A stretch of 24,708 bases of DNA from a virus (IMGVR_UViG_3300044633_000357:1-24708), one strand, 5' to 3'; positions 6,904 through 13,917 are shown, numbered from the stretch's first letter. Translations and numbers: made by a program. Notes: generated by a model from the sequence alone, not told the origin.

Positions 6904-8845
6904 ATTTGCGGTAGCGTGTGTCGATCCAAGACTCTGCCGCAAGCGGGAAATCTCCCGCCCAACTTGGTGGTGTGGTCAACGACTTCATCACCAATTCTTC
7001 AGTTTGTTTCGCGTCTTCTACACGGCATAACGAAAGAATTTCATCATGGATCAGGTTAATCACCGACACGCCTTTACCCTCCAGTTCAAGCGAAGCCTCG
7101 GCAAGAAAATCTCTTGCGGTTCCTTGAACGGCGGACTGGAAGATGCTAGACCCAATAAGCTTGTTGCGCCCCCACTTGCGGGTGAAAGTGTTCTGACTGG
7201 TGACGTACACCACGTCAGCCAACTTACCCCATGGGGTATACTCCTGAATGACCTCAGGGGCTTGCCAACAAATTAAGCGGCTACTAGGCAGTTGCATCCA
7301 CAGTGCGCCCTTGAGCACCTTAAACGTCACCTTACCGGCCTTAAAGGGGCTTCCCGGCTCTTTAATGGCGTCGATGGCCGCTTGGCCCATTAGGAACCAA
7401 CAGTTCTTCACCTTGGCATAAGACAGCCTGTACGCGTTCACAGCGTTCTCTGCCTGCCCGAGATCCAACATCACCCCCATGCCTTCAGCGTAGGCCACAA
7501 GGCCCTTTGCGCCCTGCCCAAACATGCAACCGAGCACAGCAGACTTGCTAACCTGACGCATGTCCTTGGTTACCTGTTCGTAGGGCACGTTGTACAGGCT
7601 TGTTGACGCGAACGTCTTGTACTCGTCCAGACCCTTGCGGAACAACTCCACCTTGTCATTCTGGCCGGCAATCCACGACGCCACCCTGTTCTCGATCGAT
7701 GACAGGTCAGCGTCCACAAAGGTGTAACCCTCGGGCGCCTTGATGGCATTGCGCACAATCGACGAGCACGCGTCCATCACGCGGTCACCAAAGCGCTCCT
7801 TCATGGCCAAGTAGCCTCCATGCTCCAGACCTATCTGCACCGCGTCTGCAATGTCTTGGTCCTTCATCCACAGCGCGGGGCGCGCGATGTTCTGCAGGTT
7901 GATACCCCGACTGGCCCAACGGCCCGTGGAGGCGCCGTGGTAAACCAGTCCGTTACGAATGCGCCCGTCCACCTGCACGTCGGCCATTTTGTTGAACTTG
8001 GTTACAGACGTTTTGGACCCCTCAGAGCGCAACTTGAGCACCTTGCTCACGTCTGGGTCGGCGTGGGTCTTCTTGGCCTCGTTCTCAATTGTTTCGGCCT
8101 GCATGTCAGTCAACGGCACGCCCCTAGAGCGGAACCAGTTGAGTAGTTGCTCACGCTTGGACACCTCAATGCCGCCGGTCAGGCGCGTTATTTCTTCGTT
8201 GATGTGGCTCATCTCGTGAGCCACCACGTTCATAATGTTATCCAACTCAGCGGGGTCCACTGGAACACCGCGTTGGTTGATCTTCTGCGTGGCCACCCAC
8301 ACAGCCTGTTCGGATGGTGACAGTTTGCGTAACTTTCCGACGACTGCAATTTCAGTCTGCACGTCGCGCTTACAGTACTCAAGCATCTCCGCCACGAGCA
8401 CTGGGTCCTCGCTGAACGTGCCGTCGCGCTTGGGTTTGCTCAACAGTTGAATGAGCTTCTTGCCGCGCTTGTCTTTTTGGAAGTCTGCCCGCATCACCTC
8501 GCCGGCCGTGTCCAAGTCTTGGGGGATGTTGTTTGCGGCCGCGATGGCCATAGAGTCAATCAGTTGATCCCACTTAATCTCAGGCCACCCAAAGCGGGTG
8601 CCTACGCGGTTCCAAATGTGGTGCTCAAACGACGCATTCCATGCGGAGATTAGGCCGCCATTCGCCGCATGGTCTAACACCCATGCAGGCACTTGGTCGG
8701 GCGTCCACACCTGCACGTCGTCCGCGGTAAAACCTGCGGCTATGCAAATGATTTCTGTTGTGGGGGAGGATGAATAAACATCAAGGCCGTGGACCTTGAG
8801 ATCGACCCTGCTACGGGTCTCGAAGTCGATTGAAAGAACTGACAT
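6902..8845 (-). CDS. Family A DNA polymerase with 3'-5' exonuclease
   Basis: This is the 647-residue replicative polymerase of the phage. The exonuclease domain has D7 and E9 (SIDFET), the AWNASFEHH region near residue 70, and YCKRD ending at D161. Polymerase motif A is VDADLSSIENR with D380. Motif B is R430-x3-K434-x3-L438-G439, and motif C is H600-D601-E602 in LIHDE. The R-x3-K-x3 position equal to E. coli Pol I Phe762 is Leu438. GASTGRWASRGINLQNI is a further family signature. No 5'-3' exonuclease domain is present. The ATG at 8845 has TAGGAGC at good spacing. The gene is last in the - strand operon and is preceded by a terminator-like hairpin with only about 35 nt between hairpin and start. 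Confidence 0.97.
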   Translation of the reverse strand: MSVLSIDFETRSRVDLKVHGLDVYSSSPTTEIICIAAGFTADDVQVWTPDQVPAWVLDHAANGGLISAWNASFEHHIWNRVGTRFGWPEIKWDQLIDSMAIAAANNIPQDLDTAGEVMRADFQKDKRGKKLIQLLSKPKRDGTFSEDPVLVAEMLEYCKRDVQTEIAVVGKLRKLSPSEQAVWVATQKINQRGVPVDPAELDNIMNVVAHEMSHINEEITRLTGGIEVSKREQLLNWFRSRGVPLTDMQAETIENEAKKTHADPDVSKVLKLRSEGSKTSVTKFNKMADVQVDGRIRNGLVYHGASTGRWASRGINLQNIARPALWMKDQDIADAVQIGLEHGGYLAMKERFGDRVMDACSSIVRNAIKAPEGYTFVDADLSSIENRVASWIAGQNDKVELFRKGLDEYKTFASTSLYNVPYEQVTKDMRQVSKSAVLGCMFGQGAKGLVAYAEGMGVMLDLGQAENAVNAYRLSYAKVKNCWFLMGQAAIDAIKEPGSPFKAGKVTFKVLKGALWMQLPSSRLICWQAPEVIQEYTPWGKLADVVYVTSQNTFTRKWGRNKLIGSSIFQSAVQGTARDFLAEASLELEGKGVSVINLIHDEILSLCRVEDAKQTEELVMKSLTTPPSWAGDFPLAAESWIDTRYRK

Positions 8846-8880
8846 AACTGCTCCTAAGGCATGCAGACTAATCTGCGTTA

Positions 8881-8911
8881 AAAAAGAGCAGAGAGGTTTC
8901 CCTCTCTGCTA
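8881..8911 (-). terminator. Intrinsic terminator with GAAA tetraloop, upstream of DNA polymerase
   Basis: Read on the - strand, a perfect 10-bp stem (AGCAGAGAGG / CCTCTCTGCT) with loop GAAA is followed by CTTTTTT. This is a textbook Rho-independent signal. It lies between the DUF3310 gene and polymerase. A second small hairpin (GCAGA TTAG TCTGC) follows before the polymerase Shine-Dalgarno and shares the GCAGA/TCTGC words, so alternative pairing is possible. Confidence 0.88.
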
Positions 8912-8948
8912 AAGGTCCAACCAAGGACTCACCATGAAACACACCGAA

Positions 8949-8978
8949 ACTATATCACAGATTTTGTGCGTTTTTGAA
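8949..8978 (-). promoter_or_regulatory. Candidate sigma-70-type promoter for DNA polymerase
   Basis: The - strand has TTCAAA (8978-8973), an 18-nt spacer and TATAGT (8954-8949), with TG one base upstream of the -10 (extended -10). A start point near 8942 would put the hairpin terminator at 8881-8911 inside the leader of the polymerase transcript. This is a motif match only. Confidence 0.35.
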
Positions 8979-9168
8979 TTTCACGTTCAATGTACCATTT
9001 AGCTTTCTTCAAGTCCTCAATGGCATCCTTCTTCAAGTCACAACGCCAGATGTATTTAATCGCGTTACCTAGGTTAAACCCCATGTGTTCAGTGACTTGA
9101 ATACACTCAATACCTGATGGGTGTTCAGTGTAATGCGGCGGTTTATTAACTACATCTGGCTCGTTCAT
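8950..9168 (-). CDS. DUF3310 domain protein, 72 aa
   Basis: The core NKPPHYTEHPSGIECIQVTE followed by HMGFNLGNAIKYIWR and EDLKKAKWYIEREI is the DUF3310 signature. This domain is common in phages and also forms part of the nucleotide kinase of T7-like phages (gp1.7). A role near nucleotide metabolism is likely but not proven. The ATG at 9168 is chosen over an upstream GTG (9207) because it overlaps the stop of the small membrane gene as ATGA and because family members begin close to the NKPPHY motif. It sits between RNR and DNA polymerase. Confidence 0.88.
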   Translation of the reverse strand: MNEPDVVNKPPHYTEHPSGIECIQVTEHMGFNLGNAIKYIWRCDLKKDAIEDLKKAKWYIEREIQKRTKSVI

Positions 9169-9311
9169 TTGAAAGCGCTCAGTGCGTACTGGTGCAAATG
9201 GGCCCACAAACCCAAGGCAATAAAGCCTAGGTATGCCGCGCCGATTATCCCCACCAACATGGTAAAAGCACCGAGAACGTTTTCACAAATTCGTAAAATT
9301 TTCTCTTTCAT
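9165..9311 (-). CDS. Small single-span membrane protein, 48 aa
   Basis: The ORF runs from ATG 9311 (MKEKILRICENVLGAF) to TGA 9165. GGAG lies 6 nt upstream of the ATG, inside the last bases of the RNR gene region. Residues about 12-36 (VLGAFTMLVGIIGAAYLGFI and onward) form one strong transmembrane helix. The stop overlaps the DUF3310 start by 4 nt. Good ribosome binding site, tight packing and a clear membrane segment support a real gene. The function is unknown. Confidence 0.78.
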   Translation of the reverse strand: MKEKILRICENVLGAFTMLVGIIGAAYLGFIALGLWAHLHQYALSAFK

Positions 9312-9320
9312 AATTGCTCC

Positions 9321-11189
9321 TTAAATTTCGCATACGCCGGCCACACAGGCAAGCATTTGAGCGCCTTCCACATTATCGGTGTTTTCGGCAAACTTTGCCC
9401 ACTCGATTGTTGGCATTTGCGCCAACAGTGTATCGTACTCTTCCTTGGTGCACTCCTCGTAGGGTGCCTGTCTGTACGTGCCGCCGTCATGGGGCAGGAA
9501 CGACACACCAGACATTTCGTCAAAGTGGTCCCAAACAAACGCGCCCACCTTAGGCCACTCGCTCTCTTTGACCGAGATGGTCACAGAGGGCTTGTGCTCA
9601 CACCAGTGGCGCTGATACGTCAGCCACAGACCCAAGTGGTCAATGGCGTCAATGTCGTCGCGTGTAGTTAAACCCTCTGGCGCCTTCTGTGGGAAGCTGA
9701 ACACGATTGTGTTGTTGGGCTTCATCACGCACGGCTCGTTGGGGATGCCTTGGGTAACCAAGAACTGTGACAGCGGGTCCTTCATGTCACCGCGCACGCG
9801 GCGAATGTAGTAGGGTGAGTGGCGTGGGTGAATGCCGCTCGCTGTGTCTGTCAACTGGCTCACTGTACCACTGGGCTTAACGGCCGTAATGGCTGTTGAG
9901 CGTGGGATACCAAGCAGGTCGGCGTACTCAGCGTTAGCCTCTTCAGCAACCAAGCGCAACTGGGGCAACCACAACGCGGCGCCGTCTGGGTTACTCGTAA
10001 CCTTGTGGTCGTAGATGCCAGTTAAGGACACACCCAACAAACGCTCTTCCTCAGTGTTTCGTTGCCAGACCTTACGCAGGTATGGGAAGTGTGTGAACGT
10101 GGCCTGTATGGTGCCTAAAATGGCCGCCATGCGCACCTTCTGCTTCAGGCTCTCCAGTGTGTCCTCTGGGCGCACCATGACCTCTGTCAAATTACAGAAC
10201 TGGTAGGGGCGCAGAATGATCTCACTGCAGGGGTTTGTGCCAAACTCAAAGTTGGGGTCACGCTTGCCGTACTTGGCCACAGCGGCCTTGGCGGCCTCGC
10301 GGTTAAAGATACCGCGCTCGCCTGAGTGGCTGTTGTACAGCGACGTCCACTCTTCTAAGAACGTGCCCACAGTGGGCTTGACCTCGTACACCGCGCTGTT
10401 GTTAGCCAGTGCGCGGTGGCCGGCAGTCTCCCACCAGTTACCAGATTTGGCGTGGCGGATACGCTCGTCGTTCAGGTCGGACAAAGAGATCATGGCAGAG
10501 CGGCGCACGCCACCCACCACAACAACCTCACCGATCTTGCACATTATGTCGTGGCACTCAAGCGTGTTCAGCTTACGGCCCTGTGCGGCCTTGAAGATTT
10601 TGATTGTGAAGTGGAACAGGTCAACCAGTGGCTCTGGACCGGATGCGCGGCCCCCAAAGGTCTTCAGGGGCGTGCCTGCGGCGCGCACCTTGCTCACGTC
10701 CCATTTTGGGATCTCGCCGGCGTACAGGTTGGCTAGTAACAGGCGGTATGACTTGGCCCAACCTTCTTTGCTGTCGTGCACGTTGATAACGTGCGTGGAC
10801 TCAAACAGGCGCTCTGGCACGTCGGGCAGTTTGTTTGTGTACTTAGATTCCACAGAGAATCCGACACCCGTACCACAGAGCAGAATGAACATGGCTTCGT
10901 CAAATGACTTGACGTCGTCCACGGGGAGGTATGAGCAGTTGTATACACAGGTGTTGTCACGATCGGCGGCTTTTCCAGAGGTCATCATGGCACGCATTGA
11001 CGGCATGATGTGATGGCCAGATATGGCGTTAAAAATGTCTTGCTTCATTGAAGAATCAAGCTTGGGGGTCTTTTCAAAAACATAGTTCACGTAGCGGTTT
11101 ACAGTTTCGTTCCAGTCCTCACGTCGATTTTGATCTGGCATGAACTTAGCGTAACGGCTCTTGTGAATGTATTGTTGGTATTGGTTCAT
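9321..11189 (-). CDS. Adenosylcobalamin-dependent (class II) ribonucleoside-triphosphate reductase
   Basis: This 622-residue enzyme makes dNTPs from NTPs for phage replication using coenzyme B12. It matches the monomeric Lactobacillus-type class II enzyme. The thiyl cysteine is C321 in GTNPCSEI with E323, and C332 (QFCNLTEV) lies 11 residues later, the same spacing as C408/C419 of that enzyme. A redox cysteine lies in NTCVYNCSYLP (C81/C85), and the C-terminal shuttle pair is C615/C620 in ACVAGVCEI. GERGIFNREAA and VKPSGTVSQLTDTASGIH are further family motifs. It is somewhat shorter than bacterial versions (about 740). It needs host or environmental cobalamin. The ATG at 11189 has no clear Shine-Dalgarno and begins only 24 nt after the T-tract of a terminator. 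Confidence 0.96.
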   Translation of the reverse strand: MNQYQQYIHKSRYAKFMPDQNRREDWNETVNRYVNYVFEKTPKLDSSMKQDIFNAISGHHIMPSMRAMMTSGKAADRDNTCVYNCSYLPVDDVKSFDEAMFILLCGTGVGFSVESKYTNKLPDVPERLFESTHVINVHDSKEGWAKSYRLLLANLYAGEIPKWDVSKVRAAGTPLKTFGGRASGPEPLVDLFHFTIKIFKAAQGRKLNTLECHDIMCKIGEVVVVGGVRRSAMISLSDLNDERIRHAKSGNWWETAGHRALANNSAVYEVKPTVGTFLEEWTSLYNSHSGERGIFNREAAKAAVAKYGKRDPNFEFGTNPCSEIILRPYQFCNLTEVMVRPEDTLESLKQKVRMAAILGTIQATFTHFPYLRKVWQRNTEEERLLGVSLTGIYDHKVTSNPDGAALWLPQLRLVAEEANAEYADLLGIPRSTAITAVKPSGTVSQLTDTASGIHPRHSPYYIRRVRGDMKDPLSQFLVTQGIPNEPCVMKPNNTIVFSFPQKAPEGLTTRDDIDAIDHLGLWLTYQRHWCEHKPSVTISVKESEWPKVGAFVWDHFDEMSGVSFLPHDGGTYRQAPYEECTKEEYDTLLAQMPTIEWAKFAENTDNVEGAQMLACVAGVCEI

Positions 11190-11213
11190 TTTATGGTGAT
11201 AAATTTTAGAGAC

Positions 11214-11240
11214 AAAAAAAGCCCACGCGTGAGAGTGGGC
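11214..11240 (-). terminator. Intrinsic terminator upstream of RNR
   Basis: On the - strand GCCCAC and GTGGGC pair around an 8-nt loop and are followed directly by seven T residues (11220-11214). It lies 17 nt after the stop of the 60-residue gene and 24 nt before the RNR start, so no room remains for a full promoter between it and RNR. Confidence 0.82.
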
Positions 11241-11257
11241 GTCGGGTGCAACAGCGT

Positions 11258-11440
11258 TTATTCTTCTGCTGTTGGTTCTTTTACTTCTTCAGCGGCTTTC
11301 GCGGCTTCCAAAGCTTCTGCTTGCGGGCGGCCTTGGTCAACAATGGCCATGATGGTCATGTTAACTTCAGCAAAGGGAAGCTTGCCCAACAAACCGAGAA
11401 TGTGGTTAGTTTCATCGACAGTAAATTCAAGTTTGATCAT
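11258..11440 (-). CDS. Small conserved phage protein, 60 aa
   Basis: The protein MIKLEFTVDETNHILGLLGK... has an N-terminal beta strand followed by VDETNHILGLLGKLPFAEV and a helix, then an Ala/Glu-rich acidic tail. Small proteins of this shape (hydrophobic start, DETN-x-ILxxLGxLP motif) are frequent in phage replication clusters. The function is unknown. It is flanked by hairpins on both sides (11470-11495 and 11214-11240), so it may form its own transcript segment. No clear Shine-Dalgarno precedes the ATG; the upstream sequence is A/T rich. Confidence 0.75.
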   Translation of the reverse strand: MIKLEFTVDETNHILGLLGKLPFAEVNMTIMAIVDQGRPQAEALEAAKAAEEVKEPTAEE

Positions 11441-11469
11441 AATAAATGTTCAGTATATTAAACAATTTA

Positions 11470-11495
11470 GGGTTGTAGCTTATAAGCTACAACCC
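11470..11495 (-). terminator. Perfect 26-bp palindrome, probable terminator
   Basis: GGGTTGTAGCT and AGCTACAACCC pair perfectly around TATA. On the - strand the stem is followed by TAAATTGTTTAATATA, which is A/T rich but not a clean T-tract. It lies 10 nt after the stop of the DUF2815 gene. Termination or mRNA 3'-end protection is the simplest reading; an operator is possible because the symmetry is complete. Confidence 0.65.
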
Positions 11496-11505
11496 ACCAA
11501 CCTAC

Positions 11506-12021
11506 TTAGACCGCGAAGTCCGAAGCGGCGGAAGAACCACCACCCAAACGATCGCCGTCAGACAACTTTTGCAAGTTGCTCAAACCGCAGGCAATACCCT
11601 TGGAGCCTTGTTGGTTATACGCATAGAACGTCAAAGACGCTCTGCCGTAGCAACCAGAATACAACTCTTCTGGGTCAATGATCGGGTTCAAATCAGCGTC
11701 CACAACGCCGGGCTTTTGGTACGTGTTAGCGTTGATGAAAAACGAATTTGCGTACGCAGGGTCGTCCTTCTCAGCATCACCATCACGCAGGCCGCCTTTA
11801 AGGCCCTTAGGCACTGTGCCACCAAAAAGCGTGGCGCTTGCCGCCTTGGCTTTTTCAAACGCCGCGTTGACTCTGTCAATCGTATCCTTGTCTTTCTTGT
11901 CAATAATAATCGACACAGAAAACTTAGGTGTCATCCCCTCTTCCATTGCAACGGCTTTGAACACGTTGACATAAGAAAAACGAACTTTACCGGTAACCAC
12001 TTTTTCACTAACTTTGGCCAT
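11506..12021 (-). CDS. DUF2815 ssDNA-binding protein
   Basis: The 171-residue protein fits the DUF2815 family, phage single-stranded DNA-binding proteins of the T7 gp2.5/Enc34 type. Visible features are the beta-rich N-terminus (VTGKVRFSYVNVFKA and KFSVSIIIDKKDKDTI), GLRDGDAEKDDPAYANSFF in the middle, and LYSGCYGRASLTFYAYNQQG followed by GIACGLSNLQKL. A Gly/Ser linker leads to a short SDFAV tail that could act like an SSB tip. It coats ssDNA and probably works with polymerase and the DUF2800 nuclease encoded just upstream. AAGGAGG lies 7 nt before the ATG, the strongest ribosome binding site nearby, in line with high expression. Confidence 0.93.
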   Translation of the reverse strand: MAKVSEKVVTGKVRFSYVNVFKAVAMEEGMTPKFSVSIIIDKKDKDTIDRVNAAFEKAKAASATLFGGTVPKGLKGGLRDGDAEKDDPAYANSFFINANTYQKPGVVDADLNPIIDPEELYSGCYGRASLTFYAYNQQGSKGIACGLSNLQKLSDGDRLGGGSSAASDFAV

Positions 12022-12081
12022 CTTGGCCTCCTTGTTTACTTGTTCGAGAGCCTTTAAAAAGGGCGGCTCCCAATACCCTAC

Positions 12082-13203
12082 TTACGCAAAATCTTCTCTG
12101 GCTTTTGACGGGACCAACTTGGGCTCGCCTGCAGGTTTGACAATCAGGTCACCAAGAATATCTTGGAGGTGCCCCTTGCCCACTTGCTTTTCCAATTGTG
12201 CCACAGATTTTAAACTGGGTGTGGTGAATATATCATCAAACCCTGCTTTCTGCAACTTTTTCGCCGCATCCTCTTGCGCCTCTATTTTACGATTTGTGCT
12301 TGTCTGCCCCAACTCGTAACCAGTGGGCACTATGCCATGGTCCGTTGCCTGTGTCAACATGTAATCTTCAACGTCAGAAAGCCACTTGCGTGTCTTAGCC
12401 GCGTCTGAGAGTATCTTTATCAACTCGGTTTCTGACAGGAGCGCTGGCGCCTTGAAATCGGCCGCCGCGGCCACGTTGTTAAAGTCTGCTCGGGCCCTGC
12501 ACTGTGACTTGGCCCTACAGAATTGACAGTGGCTTCCTGCCATAAACTCCCCTTGGCCGGCGTGTGCTTTTTTGGCCTTGGGTTTTACTACATGCACGGC
12601 CCAGTCTTGCAAACTTTCTAGCGTCACTGTTTCGGTGGTGATGCTGTCCAGTCGGGGTTGGTGAATGGTGTATTCGACGTGGGTGATGTTTGGGTGCTCG
12701 TCCTTGTACTTGTACCAACCACCAAGGCCATACAGCCTCAGTTGCGGGTTGTCCGCGGCGTCTACCGGCACCCCCTTGCCGAATTTCAGGTCGATTACTC
12801 GAACCTTGTTCTCGCTCATTATGACCACGTCGGCGGTGCCGAACCCGTCAGGCACCCACTCACTGAAGTCCACTCGTTGCTCAAAGTAAGGGGTATCCCC
12901 CTCACCAATTTGCGAACGAACGTAGAGCACGTAGTTGTCTACATGCGCCTCAAAGTCTTCGTCGTAATAGGGTGTTGCCTTGACCTCTGCAATGGCCTCG
13001 TTGTACTCCTTGGCCGTCATCTGTCCAAAATGCCGGCGTAGCTTGGCCTCTGCCATGGTGTGGGCTGTGGTGCCCTCTTGGCTGAAGTCGAACGCGCCTG
13101 CTTTTCGTTTAGGTTCGGGGAGTGACGCCTCTAGTCGCGCGCTGGGTGTACAAGACATCCATCGTTTGGACCCTGAGGCACTGAGTAGTGCATGTGTAGC
13201 GAT
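12082..13203 (-). CDS. DUF2800 Cas4/RecB-like nuclease, apparent ATC start
   Basis: The protein is a PD-(D/E)XK nuclease of the DUF2800 family, linked to phage recombination and replication. Core motifs are EGTTAHTMAEAKL, FGTADVVIM, VRVIDLKFGKG (D and K of the active site), a QPRLDSI region and CQFCRAKSQC, three cysteines of an expected 4Fe-4S cluster. The first ATG (13158) would cut off the family N-terminus. The same frame upstream reads THALLSASGSKRWMSC, whose last Cys is the expected first cluster ligand. No ATG, GTG or TTG is available there. An AAGGAG lies 6 nt before an ATC at 13203 (3 nt before another at 13206), so I place the start at 13203 (373 aa). An assembly error is the alternative. 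Confidence 0.85.
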   Translation of the reverse strand: MATHALLSASGSKRWMSCTPSARLEASLPEPKRKAGAFDFSQEGTTAHTMAEAKLRRHFGQMTAKEYNEAIAEVKATPYYDEDFEAHVDNYVLYVRSQIGEGDTPYFEQRVDFSEWVPDGFGTADVVIMSENKVRVIDLKFGKGVPVDAADNPQLRLYGLGGWYKYKDEHPNITHVEYTIHQPRLDSITTETVTLESLQDWAVHVVKPKAKKAHAGQGEFMAGSHCQFCRAKSQCRARADFNNVAAAADFKAPALLSETELIKILSDAAKTRKWLSDVEDYMLTQATDHGIVPTGYELGQTSTNRKIEAQEDAAKKLQKAGFDDIFTTPSLKSVAQLEKQVGKGHLQDILGDLIVKPAGEPKLVPSKAREDFA

Positions 13204-13227
13204 GATGCTCTCCTTTATGCAAAGGTG

Positions 13228-13248
13228 AAAAAGCCCCTCTCGGGGCTT
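13228..13248 (-). terminator. Intrinsic terminator with GAGA tetraloop
   Basis: On the - strand AAGCCCC and GGGGCTT pair around GAGA and run into a TTTTTC tract. It separates the small-terminase-like gene from the nuclease gene, whose Shine-Dalgarno begins about 12 nt downstream. Confidence 0.85.
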
Positions 13249-13253
13249 ACGAA

Positions 13254-13283
13254 ACGTCGGAACTTATTGCTAAGTGCCGACGT
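13254..13283 (-). other. 13-bp hairpin with GCAA tetraloop, upstream of a terminator
   Basis: Arms 13254-13266 and 13271-13283 pair at 12 of 13 positions. Read on the - strand the loop is GCAA, a GNRA tetraloop. It lies 5 nt before the terminator hairpin at 13228-13248, giving two tandem RNA hairpins after the small-terminase-like gene. It may stabilise or process the 3' end. Confidence 0.7.
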
Positions 13284-13287
13284 ATTG

Positions 13288-13677
13288 TTACGCCGCTTTT
13301 TTAAGCGCCGTAATCAGGTCGGTAACTGCACCAGAAAAATCCAACACGACGTCCGCCTTGACTTCAAGCTTACTGCTCTTGTCGTCGCGGTAGTCAGAGG
13401 GGAATTGACCCCGTAGTGCTATCTCCGCCACCCTGCTGTTGAACGCCTTGTTCTCCACGTTAGCAAGCAACTGGGTTTCCCAGTAAGCCTGTGAGTGTGT
13501 GATGGCCATGTCCAGTGCTTCAGCAAACTCTGGGTGGTTTTTCTTAAACGTCTGCGCGGCCGCGGAACTGATTCCGACGCTTGCAAACATCATTTTTTGG
13601 GACGCGCCTACCTTGCCCAACTCTATCAGTTGGTCGCACATCTCCGGTTTAAACTCGTATTTGGATTTCGTTGCCAT
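13288..13677 (-). CDS. Putative small terminase subunit-like protein, 129 aa
   Basis: The N-terminal half has a helix-turn-helix layout (residues about 10-45, with GASQKMMFASVGISSAAAQT) followed by FKKNHPEFAEALDMAITHSQ and AYWETQLLANVENKAFNSRVA. This resembles phage small terminase or DNA-packaging proteins, which bind DNA and start packaging with the large subunit. The C-terminal tail KADVVLDFSGAVTDLITAL could bind a partner. No large terminase gene is in the window. AAGG lies 8 nt before the ATG. Another DNA-binding role is possible; the family call rests on pattern alone. Confidence 0.6.
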   Translation of the reverse strand: MATKSKYEFKPEMCDQLIELGKVGASQKMMFASVGISSAAAQTFKKNHPEFAEALDMAITHSQAYWETQLLANVENKAFNSRVAEIALRGQFPSDYRDDKSSKLEVKADVVLDFSGAVTDLITALKKAA

Positions 13678-13695
13678 GGTGTATACCTTATATTC

Positions 13696-13713
13696 AAGGC
13701 CTAAAAAGGCCTT
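13696..13713 (-). other. Short hairpin with T-rich loop between small genes
   Basis: AAGGCC and GGCCTT pair around a 6-nt T-rich loop (TTTTTA on the - strand). It lies between the TAA of the 63-residue gene (13726) and the ATG of the small-terminase-like gene. There is no T-tract after the stem, so it is not a classic terminator. Confidence 0.4.
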
Positions 13714-13725
13714 TCCTATATAGAA

Positions 13726-13917
13726 TTACCCATTTTGCGAGGGCTTTTCGACCTTCTGCACCTGAGTATTTGCGTCTCGCACCTGTGCACGGGCCTTTGC
13801 CTCACGTAATGCCTCGTTTACCACTAATCGTGTCACCGCTCCGGCCATTTCCTGAATGCGTTGCTCTTTTGGTTTTACGCCCAAAGATGTTAATAAATTT
13901 GTTGCTTCGTTTGCCAT
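13726..13917 (-). CDS. Hypothetical protein, 63 aa
   Basis: This is a mostly helical, charged protein (MANEATNLLTSLGVKPKEQ...), with a likely coiled region RLVVNEALREAKARAQVRDA and a polar C-terminus. The ATG overlaps the previous stop by 1 nt (TAATG) and AAAAGGA lies 8 nt upstream. No family is recognised. Its place just before the small-terminase-like gene is the only hint of role. Confidence 0.7.
   Translation of the reverse strand: MANEATNLLTSLGVKPKEQRIQEMAGAVTRLVVNEALREAKARAQVRDANTQVQKVEKPSQNG

Noticed and set aside
8910-8936. 8-codon leader ORF before the polymerase terminator
   Set aside because: It would fit an attenuator leader peptide, but it has no Shine-Dalgarno and no run of codons for one amino acid.
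10216-11013. 265-codon + strand frame opposite RNR
   Set aside because: RNR on the - strand is certain; the + frame has no motifs and no ribosome site, and is a shadow of codon bias.
12040-12075. Weak hairpin between the nuclease and SSB genes
   Set aside because: Only a 5-7 bp stem with a long loop and no T-tract; not enough to call a terminator.
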